Below, in pieces: positions 9,786 through 20,577 of a DNA stretch of 64,000 bases. This stretch comes from Romanomermis culicivorax (taxonomy: Eukaryota > Nematoda > Enoplea > Mermithida > Mermithidae). A program made the translations under genes and the position numbers. The stretch lies in the NCBI GenBank assembly GCA_963922205.1, contig CAWUHX010000005.1, positions 744,001 through 808,000 on the forward strand, read 5' to 3'. The notes under the pieces are model-generated. The model saw nothing but the letters and a program-made list of their open reading frames with translations. It ran no database searches and was not told the DNA's origin. Within the stretch, counting starts at the first letter, position 1. Each line of letters begins with the position of its first letter.

Positions 9786-12529
9786 CTTTAAATACTTGCC
9801 AACAATTTACTAAAATTACTTATCATAGAAGTCAATGTAGTGGCCTCTGACTTATTATGCTCTGAATGATTTAAACTATGTTTACATGAAATCTGTGCCA
9901 AGTTCCCCAATTGTCCTCAGAGGATGTTCGCCTTTCCACATTTACTAGGAAGTCTGTTTAGGAGTTTGTTTTTCGGCCAACAAAGCTTAAAAAACAAAAG
10001 CAGGTTATCTAGAATCAAGCATTCTATTTTGAGATTATTTGTCAACTGAAACATGATTTTTTTTTAAACTTATTCCCTAATTTTTTACTCTGTATTGATA
10101 GTCAAACATGAGCAATCAGCTGATTTTTTCAATTTGCTAACCAGTTAGAAAATCAGCATAAACTCAATCTCGATAAACAGATTTGGGAAAAAAGCGAAAA
10201 TGATAAGAAAAAATTTTGAAACTGTTTTAGGGTTCTGATATTCTAGCACTCTGAAAAATATATCTTCTCATTGTTTATTCCTCGGATAATAAGAAAAAAA
10301 TAGATTTTTTTCAATTTAAAAAAAAGTATTGAGGACATTTTCAGAAAATCTCCACATAAGTATTTATTTTTTCATCGTACCTGATTTTCTACATGTTTCA
10401 TGTCTTTTTTCAATCCAATCGACGATATGATCGATTTGATCACGCGATTTGCCATACACTGATTCTTCAAAGGCTTGTGCAACTTCAAAAAACGACAATG
10501 AAAAATCGGCCAAAATTAGACACGATTGAGTAGAGATTCCATATTGAAAAAACTGATCCTAAAAATAGAACAAGAAAAACCAAAAATGCCTACTTTTCTA
10601 GCACAAAATTTTCGGTCAAATACCATTCGAGAATACAATTTTTTCCACAGAAAATCCTTATTGAAATCGGAAATGACAATTTTCGGGTCATAACAGTTGA
10701 TTTCACCAACAAAAAATGCTACAAGTATAAATTTTTCATCGAAAATGGTGATTCTTTGAACTAAAAAACAGCTAAAAAATGACATCTGTTTTTAGAAAAT
10801 AGTCATTTCAAAACTACAAAGAGCTAACAAACATCAAATATTTCAAAAGAAAAAAGTGATTTTAGATCAAAAATGCCAGAAGAGAGATCAGTCTCAGTGC
10901 ATCATTTGATAGGAAAATACTTTGTTAAAAAAATACGTATAAAAGTTACGATTTTAAATTTATTTTTAAACAAAAATGGTCAAAAATGAAAAAAAAACAA
11001 GTTGAGGCTAGATTTTAAATCGTTCTATTCTGAAATTTAATGCTGAAAACTCAGATTATTATATAATTTTGCATTTAGATTTCTGCTGAGAACCAAGAAT
11101 TTTGTTTCAGATTTTAAAATTTTACCTCTAAGTTCTAGAATCGCAAGCTCTAGACGTTAGAGTTGGTATTTTTAGACATTAGAATTTGAATTTAGCTTCC
11201 AGGTTTTGGATTTCGATGCAATGTTCTGAGAATATATCTATTACTCCAGCATTTTGCTAAGAGAATTTAGGATTGCAGTTCATCATGATTTAGGTTCTAT
11301 ATTCTAGAATATGATCATTGATTCAAAACTTCATGTTAGATAATTTTGATCCTAAAATTTACATTTTTTTATTTTCTCCAGAAATTTTAACTCAGAAATT
11401 TATTCTAAATTCTTGAATTGAACTTCGCTTTGTGATTAATTACTTTCTAGGTTTGAATCTGGGGTCTGGACCGCAGAATTTGCATTTCAGCTTGCAAGAC
11501 CAAAATCCAGCGAAATTCAGAGTTTCGAAAAAAACTGAATCGACACTTTTTGGAAAGGGTCAACTTTCATGCATAATCACAGCATTCTTTTATTTAAACA
11601 ATAAACAAAATCCTTATCAAAACTGTCATTTTTCGACAAATACAATCTATGGTTTCTTAAGGATATTCCATAATTCAATGAAAAATTAAGCAATCTGAAG
11701 CCAGGATTTTACATTCTACTTAATTTAAAGAAAAACTCCAAAATCATTAAATTCGAATTTCTGACAGAAAATTTCTCTCCGAGTAGTATAATATACAAGG
11801 AATATCAAAATCAGAATTCAATAAAAAACTTTAAAATTAAAAATTCCAAACTTATTTGGATTTTTTGGGAAAAAATCAAGGCTTTTGGTACAGAAATCCT
11901 ATTAATTTTCAATAGAAAATCAAGGTTCCCCAAATATTATGCGTTTCAAGATTCGATCAACAATGTTCACATTAGAAGCTTTTGTAAATCAATATTTGGA
12001 ACAGAATTTGAGCTAATTTTCACAAAAAAAGTCATTTTCACACTTCTGAAGTAACAATGCAGTTTTGATTGAAAACTTAATGAAATTCATACACAAATAT
12101 TTCCAGATTATTGAGCAAATGCATTTACTTCTTGAATTCTGTTTGCAAAATTCGAAATTTAAGATCGAGAGAGAGAGAGAGAGAGATGAATTCGGATGGG
12201 AGTTTCAGGTTTGAAGCCTAAGATTGCAAACTTTCAGCAAATAACTGATCAAAAAAACATATTTTCACTAAATGGAGGATTATTAGCTGATATTCCGTAC
12301 AGTTTAATTTTGATCCAGGATTACTTTTTTAGCATAATTTTCAAGATGTTTCGTGAAAATTCTGAAATTTCCCACTGCATTACTTGGCCTAAATGAGGCT
12401 TGGACAGTAAAACCGTCCTGATAGTTTAATAATTTTTCCAAATTCTTTCACAACAGCTATGAAAAATTGTCCATTATAGATCTAGCGAAAGAATTTTTGG
12501 CTGAAAACAACAAAAAAATGGTTAACAAG
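9786..12529. other. Very AT-rich interior of inverted repeat Z
   Basis: This 2.7-kb stretch has long A and T runs and no convincing coding frame on either strand. The longest open frames (under 90 codons) are compositionally indistinguishable from background. A (GA)n run lies at 12167-12186. I see no RNA gene. Confidence 0.55.
12167..12186. repeat. (GA)n microsatellite
   Basis: About ten GA units in a row. Confidence 0.9.
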
Positions 12530-13020
12530 ATGTTGCCATGCCAGGCTTACTGTAGGTGCACGTGTTCTAGTTCCAGCCTGAGTGCCCAGGCGGTGGACCC
12601 AGCCAAAAGTGGCAAAAAGAAAAAGATACATAGATTTGTGATGCCACTGTTTCACGTTTTTTTGAAAATACTTTCTTCATGTGTTTTTGGGAATTATTAT
12701 TGAATGTTTTTTATTTTGTTGTATTACGTTTTTTTAATTTTTTTTCACCTATACGTTTTTTTAATTTTGTTGTATTGGCATCAATGTCGTTTCCACCCAA
12801 TACAAACTCCACACTCAATTTTTATGTTCTGTGAGCATAGGGGAAGATTCAATAAGGTAAGGATTATTGGAGACAAGAGTAGGGACTTCTGAAGTAGAGG
12901 TCAGATTGTTCTGACTGAGGCTTAGAAATGTACTGGTGAAGGTGAGAGAGTGTTGATTGTGTTTTGTTAGCCTGTAGTTAAACTGTTGCAACTTCCTTTG
13001 TATAAACCCAAAAGTCAGTC
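12530..13020. repeat. Inverted repeat Z, right arm
   Basis: Inverted mate of 9297-9785. Its outer end is near the acaaaggaagtt-type block (read on the minus strand). Confidence 0.75.
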
Positions 13021-13866
13021 ACATCATCCAACACCCATAGCAGCCTAAAAGCCATGGCCGAAATTTCGAAAGCTGAAAATTTTCATCATTTTGATTACAT
13101 GAAACGCATCATTTTTCGGCCCCGGGAAGTTTCAACAAAGATGAGATGGACCAATTTCTCGATCATATAAAATGCAGATCGAGTAAAACCGTCTCAATGA
13201 ACTATTTTTCTAACCATGAGCTTTGAAATAGTGTGCTTCTTTCTTTTCATAGCAAAATTATAAATATCAAGCATCAGTGGTGATATAATTCTGATCTGAA
13301 AAATATACAATATTGCAGTAACTAATATCATTGTTAATTATTCAATTTGCAGTTGCATGGAAAATTTTTTATCCAACTTCATTAATTCGTAATTACTCCT
13401 CATCAAATCGGTCGTCTGAAACCTATTCACTTGAACCTGTTAAACCCACACTACTCCGGAAACTTGTCCAATATTCAGCCATGTTACAAAAAATTTTTGC
13501 TGTTTGTCGATGGGACTTCCTTTTAATTTTTTGGTATTGATGACGGACCATGTTCCATTGTCAAAATCCACTAGAGCATGGGTTTTCTCTTTTTTCTGTC
13601 TTTTGGAATGGGAAGCCATGTTTCACAGATGCTTAAAGCTATGAAATGTATTGTCACATAGGGCCAAATTAATAAATGTGGGCTAACTTTAGCACGGGAC
13701 AAAACTCGTGCTAAAGTCCAACTAAATCGAAAGTTTAGCCCAAGATGGTATTCCAAAAGGAAGGCTAGGCTAAATGTGGGCTAAACTCGAGCTAAAAATC
13801 ATCTCTTCTAGCTGAAACTTTAGACCTAGCAGGGGCAGTTAAATCAATTTTCATGTTAAGTAAAAT

Positions 13867-15787
13867 GGAGGCAGTCGATTTTATTGAATTTGTTGACAAT
13901 ATTAACGAAGATCAGGTTGTTGATGATTTGGGTGTTAATATTATAAGCCCTGTTGATCCGTTTGAAATTTAAAATGATCGAGATTTTTATTTACAATATC
14001 GATTTGGAAAACCTGCCTGCCGAGAAATTATTCACATATTATATGATAGAATTAAAGGATTAACAAATCGACATCAAGCTTTATCACCTGAAATACAAGT
14101 AAAAACAATTTTTTTCTTTACAGTCTTTGCATGCTGTATCAAAAGGAACAAGGAACAGATGATTAAATATTCATATAAGTCAATGAATTGACAGATGTCA
14201 CTCTATTACTTTTGTTTCCATAAAATCCGGTGATAACACTTTCGACATTTCCGGGTTGATTGAAGAAGAACAGAACTGGTAGTGGTGATGAAATACAGGG
14301 TGCTGCAGCCGAAAATTGTGGGGCAAATGTTCCAAAGGTTCCTTGAATTTGTCTGAACCTTTCTTTGCAATATGCAAATTTTGCCTTTGAAGCTTTGATT
14401 TGTTCTTTGACAGCTTCAACATGCAAATTGTGCAAAACTTTCACATTATCCAATTCTTCTTGCATTAGCTTCAACTTCATTTGATGTTCCGCTTCCATGT
14501 GCTGCCCCCTGAAATCAAATAGTGGCAAACTTTCTCTAATAGCATGCTTCGTTGTAGACTTTGAAACCTTTGATATATTGGGTTCTTCAGAAGCAACCAT
14601 AGATGTCAATGCTTAAATTACAAAAAAGTAAAAATTCTCAGGCCTAACAGTGCAAAATTTTACATCCTAATTGTATTTAAGCGCTACTTTCTGATTGGGG
14701 CATCTCTGAATCAAATTCTGTGACCCTGTCTTGATCAGGTTGGTCGGTCTGCAAATTTTCGAACTGATCAGATGTTTTGTCATAAGACTCGGCATCATCA
14801 TCAAAATTTCTTGGAATTCTTTCGAATTGCCCGGGAATCAATTCATAAATTCTTTGATATGTATCTGGAATTCCTGGAGGTGCTGTCGATTTTTTCAGAT
14901 TTTTGAATTCACAAACTTTCTTCTTCATTTCCTGTTCAAAACTTTTGCATTAGCTACTGATGTACTTATGTACAGATTCTGACAACCCTGCGTTTTGCGG
15001 CCTCTGGTGGATTTCAAACCGATTTTGATGACAATCATGGAGTTTCGCAAGGAGCTGTGTCGAAATTTGTGCATAAAGTTATTGCTGAAATTGCCACATT
15101 GCGATCAACCTACATCAAGTTCCCCAACCTTGACGAGTTTGAGGATTTGCAGCATAAGTTTTATCAGATGGGAGGGTTCCCTGGTGTACTGGGTGCCATT
15201 GATTGCACTCACGTGCCAATACAAGGGCCAGGAGGAGTGGATAATGAATTATACTGGAATTGCAAAGGCTGGTTTTAAGTGAACATTCAAGTGCTTTGTT
15301 ATGCCAATCTTAAAATCAGAAATACTGTCGCTAGTTGGAAAGGTAGCACCCATGACTCCCGCATCTTCAAGGAATTGAATCTTAAAACGAAACTTGAGCA
15401 GATTCCAAAGAAATTTCACATCCATGGAGATCCTGGGTATCCATGTTTGCCCTATATTCTAACTCCATTAGCTTCTGCCACAACACCAGCTGAAAAACGT
15501 TACAACCTTGCTCATTCTTCAACAAGAATGGTCATAGAACGTCTAAATGGAATTTTGAAGCGTCCTTTTCCGTGCTTGTCACTCAAACTTAGATTCAGTC
15601 CAGCCAAATGCTCTGCAGTTATCGTAGCTGTGCAGTTTTGCACAATTTATCATTGATCCTGAATAATAGTATTGACTTCGAGGATGACGAATTGGAAGAA
15701 ATGGAAGTGGGTGATCATGATAATGATAATGGTGATAATCTACAAGGACTTGCAAAACGCAGGGGCATAATTAATCGATATTTCTAA
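13867..15787 (+). pseudogene. Harbinger transposase (HARBI1-like DDE nuclease), two exons, lightly damaged
   Basis: Exon 1 (13867-14092) starts MEAVDFIEF. It contains the N-terminal helical region of the family (YRFGKPACREIIHILYDRI, then ALSPEIQ) and ends at a GTAAAA donor. Exon 2 begins after TGTACAG near 14975 with ILTTLRFAASGGFQ, and it continues the family alignment exactly. The nuclease core follows: GVLGAIDCTHVPI (first catalytic Asp), GSTHDSRIF, GDPGYPCLPY, and RMVIERLNGILKRPFPCL (catalytic Glu). Only a few lesions are visible: a TAA in exon 1 after PFEI, a TAA after KGWF at about 15276, and a one-base loss near 15633 before AVLHNL. The acidic tail ends NRYF. The catalytic residues are kept, so the copy is fairly young. 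The intron holds the partner gene's exons. Confidence 0.85.
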
Positions 15788-16037
15788 TTATTTGCAAATT
15801 TTTGTTTACCTGCTTTAATTTCTTCCATTTGTCATGAAGCTGCCTTATAGATCTTTTCTGACAGTTGGGGTTTTTGGCCAATAAATCCACAATCTGATCC
15901 CATGCTTTCTTTTTTGCTTGAATGGTTGTGGAATCAGTTCGCTTGTTTTTGATTATATTAACCACTTGTCCCAGACATTATATCAAAAAATAAACTTCTT
16001 CATCATAAAAATTTGAATCTCGACTTTTTCTACTCAT
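14163..16037 (-). pseudogene. Harbinger Myb/SANT-like DNA-binding protein, probably three exons
   Basis: This is the accessory DNA-binding protein that Harbinger elements need for transposition. Exon 1 (about 16037-15813) gives the Myb/SANT trihelix: EEVYFLI, NIIKNKRTDSTTIQ, KKKAWDQIVDLLA and LHDKWKKLKQ, then a GTAAAC donor. After an AACAG acceptor near 14938, exon 2 continues EMKKKVCEFKNLKK and the family-typical IPRNFDDDAE. A third piece (about 14609-14163) is a coiled-coil-rich C-terminus (MKLKLMQEELDNVKVL). A TAA and a frame change near the N-terminus mark damage. The long first intron contains transposase exon 2 on the other strand. The boundary between exons 2 and 3 is uncertain. Confidence 0.7.
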
Positions 16038-16680
16038 TTTTCAGTTGTTGACAAAGGCACAAAGACAATAAATTCTTTCCATAAATGTGAATAGCAAAAG
16101 TTCAGTCTGAGGTTAACCCGTGCTAGAAAATCTAGTATTAGCACGCCTTTTGGAATAGCACTCTTGATTTAGCCTGGGCAAACTAAATCTGCAGACAAAT
16201 GGTGGACTAGCTAGCCTGTGCTAAGTCAAAAAATAGCCCTAGCCTAGCCCTAGTCTGGCACTCCTTTAGGAATTTGGTCCATAGTGTTTAATTTTCAGCA
16301 TTTTACAACACTTTTGGTCATTCCCGTCTATCTTTAAATTTGTGCACAATTTCTGTTTTTTTCTAAAGCTACCTTCATTGGTGGTTGATTAATCATTACA
16401 GTAACAGAAATTTAACCTACAGTATAATGCATCATACATTCTCTACTAGCTGACCATTCACTTGTTTTCTGGCATGTCTCTTCTAAGATTGTTTGACCTG
16501 AATCCATATTCCCATCAGTTGAAGCATTATAGTTCCTATACTTGTTGAACAATAATGAGACTGCACAAGAAGGGACTAAAGGACAGATCAATAGTCAAAA
16601 AATTTTATACGAATGAAAAAATAGTGCTTCATTAGTCGGGTGTGCATCGTTTAATTATGTGATACAGAGTTTGGAGACAT

Positions 16681-16941
16681 TTGATGAACAAACAAAAACA
16701 TAAATCCATCAAGACACCCAATTATATTTTGGATTTTATTGAGGTACAGATGAATGAGGATAATGAAATGACTGGGCGGCAGTTAGCCAACAAAATTTCA
16801 TCTGAATTTGACTACAATATATCAGCAAGGCATTTTGACAAATGCAACTTTATTAGACATTTTCAAATCAATGATCCTGAAATGATTGGAAAGAGTGATT
16901 GTCAAGAGGCCAGTACTATGATGAAAAAATTTATTGAATAG
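16681..16941 (+). pseudogene. Tc1-like transposase N-terminal fragment, copy A
   Basis: The frame has DFIEVQMNEDNEMTGRQLAN and KISSEFDYNISA, the first helix-turn-helix of a Tc1/mariner-type DNA-binding domain. After residue ~49 the frame reads into unrelated sequence. In copy B (35005) the family-consistent continuation is present, so copy A has lost it by replacement at about 16829. No DDE catalytic domain is present. Confidence 0.5.
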
Positions 16942-17985
16942 AACCAAAAAGTCTCCCATAATTCTTGATGATGGTTTGACTGCTTTGCTGCATCAATCAT
17001 TTCAAAATGAATGGAGTATAACTCAAGCATTCAGTTAAGTGAAATTTTTATTAATTGCTTGTCTGCAAAGTTGACAATTACAGTATGAAAGCTTGTTGCA
17101 ATTTTTCATTTCAAATTTTTGGATGTCTAGATGTTTTTGTGCAGGTACACATGTATGACAGATATTGAATTTTCACATGAAAATACAGTAACCCACAATT
17201 TGGCCCCTCCATTTGTGTATAACAATAATTTTGTAGTAAATAGATGTTTTTCAATAAAGGAATGCAAACGAAAATTAGCATAACCTTTGGCATAACCAGA
17301 CATGCACCCCAAGAATTTTGTAGGGGGAGGGTTCATGGACTTTTTATCCAGGGGTAGAGGTTCAGTGAGCAAAAAACCAAAAAAATAGTTCTGAAATCTT
17401 GTTTTTCATACAAAATATGCACAAAAACCATCAAAAAAGTGATCTCAGAAAGAGTTCAGGAAGGCCGAATTTGATGATTTTTTTGGCCCAAGAGGGATGG
17501 CCAGAATCTCAGGTATCCGGGTTTACCCCCCTACACCCTCTACATGCATGTATGGTCATAACAGACTCACAGGTTGATCAATCTTCTTGTCAACTTGTGG
17601 CGCGTTTCAGCAGTGGTTTTTCTATTCTTTACTGTTGCCCCAAACAATGCACAAACACTTCGAGAAAGGGTCACAAACATTGTTCAGACACATTTTGGAA
17701 AAACATGACAAACAAAATTGCTTCAAACACTGTTTGTAATGTTTGAGAATATTTGAGCAAAGTCTGTCCATTTGTTCCAGGATTGTTTGAATTTCGAACA
17801 CAAATGTGGCATTGTTTGTGTCCTGGACTGTAATTATCACATATCATTTCATAATCATTAATGGTCTTTATTTTGCCGAAAATTGAGATAATCAGACTTT
17901 AATTTTTGTTTTAAAGATTGGAGAATTTGTGTTTCCTCTTATTCATGAATTGCTCAGGAATAAGTTTTTTCACATAATTAGATCC
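16830..17985. other. Sequence unique to copy A
   Basis: Collinearity with copy B breaks at the shared atatcagcaag (16818-16829 / 35142-35153) and resumes near 17985 / 35424. I see no recognisable gene in between. A stretch at 17636-17830 repeats caaacattg / aaacactgtttg-like motifs. Confidence 0.5.
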
Positions 17986-18979
17986 TTTTAGACTGAATTT
18001 ATAACTTCTATTCTGGAATGATATGGAGAGTTAATTTCTAAGCGCTTCAGAATACACAAATTCAAAATTTTCTCAGAACTTTACTCCCAGAATAGAAAAA
18101 AACAAACTTCAATAACTGTAATCAGTATCATCAAAATGTGGTTTTTTGTGAAATGTATCATTAGCATGAAGAACCCCATAACTAAGTAGTGGTGTTTTCC
18201 TTCCACACGGCATCTAATGTATGATACTGACAAATGATCCTTTTTTGTATTGATGCAGTATCTTCACAGTCCACAGAAGGTTCAAGCAATGTCAGGTGTG
18301 ATGCAAGATCTTTGCTAGGCCAGAACTCACAAAGATTGGACTGCTGTCTGATCCATTTAACATCTTTGTAACTATGAACTATGTATTCTCATGTCTAGTT
18401 GAGGACATTTTTGTGATTACAGTAACAAATTCATGAACTGGTTGCTAAAGTGACCCAGTGCAGAGAATGAGGCAGTGGCTGAGGGGACCTACTGGTGAAC
18501 CCACCATGATTTTCAAAACTGAGATGTGCATGTACAACGTTACTCTGAACATAATCTTTGTATAAGGACATGCTATTCCATGGAATGTCTAACAGAAGAC
18601 TGCAATATGTCCTTGTAACAGGCCATTCTAAAAATCATGTAGTACATACCACAATAATTATCCATATCTTACTGTAGAAATGCTCTACAGTCATTAGATG
18701 TCTAGATAAAGTAATCACAAGTTGGGCAATTTATTGAATTAGAAAAGGAGCTTATCATGAATAAATGTGCTACCCACCACACTAAAACTGTTTGCACCAT
18801 CTGCATTCTGTAAACACTGTGAATAACACTTTAACCCAGCTTGTTAACACATACTTTCCTCCTCTAGCTGACTCTGTCCTGCCTGATTTTTGGTCATTAT
18901 AGTGATGGGGAAATTGTCAGGCTAAACAGTGAGCTACTGCTGATCGACATAGTGAGAATAATGGAGAATCAAATTCCAG
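17986..18979. other. Non-coding duplication sequence, partly deleted in copy B
   Basis: Copy B jumps from the match of about 18040 (gatatgga-agtt) to the match of about 18865 (cct-ctagctga), so roughly 0.8 kb is missing there. I see no gene in this stretch. Confidence 0.55.
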
Positions 18980-20577
18980 GCTGACTTGTGGGGCAAATGA
19001 CATTCTAAAGTTTGGAACAAATGGCAAGGCAGATCTAAGGGCAATTGGTCGGCCGAATCATGGACCAACTCATGGTACAAATTGAAGACTAAATATGAAG
19101 CTAGATAAGGAAGTAGTTAGCCCATCATTCACCCCTAGCTTTTCTTTAGCGTGCCTTTCCTTTCATTGTTTGGGGCTAAGGATAGATTATATACAAATTG
19201 CTTAGATAGCTTATATACAAAAAGCTTATATACAAAACTGGGGATGCGGATGCGGTATTGACTTTTTTCACTTTTTCTCTACACATCAAAAAACCTGTGT
19301 TTTATTCTATTTTAATCCTAACAAAACATGGGTACATAGGATGATTATCCAATTCAATTTTGCTTCCTCCATAAGCATCTCTGGGCACAGTAACCCAATC
19401 CAGGGAAGGCCAATCCATAATAGCAAATGCAAACTGGGCTGTTGAGATCAGAGAATGGTTCCTGGCATCCTCCGCATGATGGCTTACCATTTTTCCATTT
19501 AGCATCACAATGGGAACTAATATGTTTGAAGTGATTTTTTAGATTCACATTCTTTAATTTCAGGTAGTCAGTGCAAAGAGAGAATGAGACACCAACTGTG
19601 ACATGAAGGTTGCTCTTATAGCATGGAAGTTACTGACAACTGTGAAAGACATTGAAATTTGAAGTAGAGCTAATAAACTTTTCAATATTAACATTGTAAA
19701 AACTTTTACCTCCATAAATGTCGCCTAAAAACTCTGAATCCCTGGGATTTTGTTGCACTTGTTTCAAACTTTCAGCAATGTAGAACTGTTTCAGTTTCCA
19801 CATAAATACAAGATCTGCACTATTCTATTGGTTCACAATACTTGCAAAACTTGGACTTTTACAGTTTGTTGAATAAAATATCTTCAATTTTTATGTTTTT
19901 TAGAAGAATTATAGGTTTTATTCAAAGCTTAACTTTTTGATTGACCAGACCATGAAACTGTGTTGTGGGTCCTATTGATGCCCATTTCCCAATTTTGGGA
20001 AGTTGTCATGCAATTCAGGAAGGGTGTCCAGCTAGTGTTGACAAATTTGCATAGCAATGAGCACCAAGAAAAGGACAGATCATAGTGATGGTTTCCCCCT
20101 GTTGTGTATTTTCAATTAATACTGACTCCTGCCTTAACAAGTCCTTCACCTAACACAGTATCTCTAATCTGCATACATTTAGTGGTGCATCACCTTTCTT
20201 TGTATATTATTCATGTTTATATATATGCATACTTCAATAGGAGTTAGTAGGTACACAAAGGGCTATAGGCTCAGGTGTTATTTATTTGCAGTCAGGGGCC
20301 ATACAGGATACCTCCAATCCAATATCTTCCAGTCAATACAGATTTTCGTCCCAGCTTCCTACAAGGTCTGCTTTGTGAGGGACCAAATATTATTTAGAGT
20401 TTGTTGTTGTTGTCAGATCTGAGAAAGGACTGCTGCACCTGACCTGAGGCTGAGCCAAACAGTAGTTTTTAACTAGTCAATTCAAGCATAGTTTTTTGTT
20501 TATATCACCAAGAAAAGACCTGCACAATAACTGTAGTCTTTCTTAGTTGTCATTTCAAATAGTCAAACAGCCATCTG
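18980..20577. repeat. Near-identical tract between duplication copies, A side
   Basis: About 1.6 kb matches 35608-37205 at a constant offset of 16,628 bases. I find only about four substitutions (for example near 19427, 20097, 20500 and at 20577) and no indels. Immediately outside, differences reappear every 10-20 bases. Short minus-strand frames at 19302-19548 are therefore identical in both copies simply because the DNA is; I do not recognise their product. Confidence 0.85.

Larger units (their letters stand above)
13661..16280. mobile_element. PIF/Harbinger DNA transposon
   Basis: A 2,620-bp element. It begins GGGCCAAATT and ends AATTTGGTCC, so the ends are short imperfect inverted repeats. 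A second shared subterminal block is tattccaaaagg (left) and its complement (right). It is flanked by ATA on both sides (13658-13660 and 16281-16283). Copy B of the duplication reads ttgtcacatagtgtt (from 34601) with a single ATA, which is the unoccupied site. The element carries the two genes typical of the superfamily: a DDE nuclease-transposase on the plus strand and a Myb/SANT-like DNA-binding protein on the minus strand. A 3-bp duplication fits the superfamily. Confidence 0.9.

Noticed and set aside
11030-11450. Repeated ttctaga/ttagaatt motifs as a regulatory array or CRISPR-like repeat
   Set aside because: Spacing and sequence are irregular and explained by AT-rich composition.
19302-19548. 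Two overlapping minus-strand frames identical in both duplication copies, as a possible conserved gene
   Set aside because: The identity extends evenly through 1.6 kb of non-coding sequence, so conservation of the frames carries no coding information. No domain was recognised.
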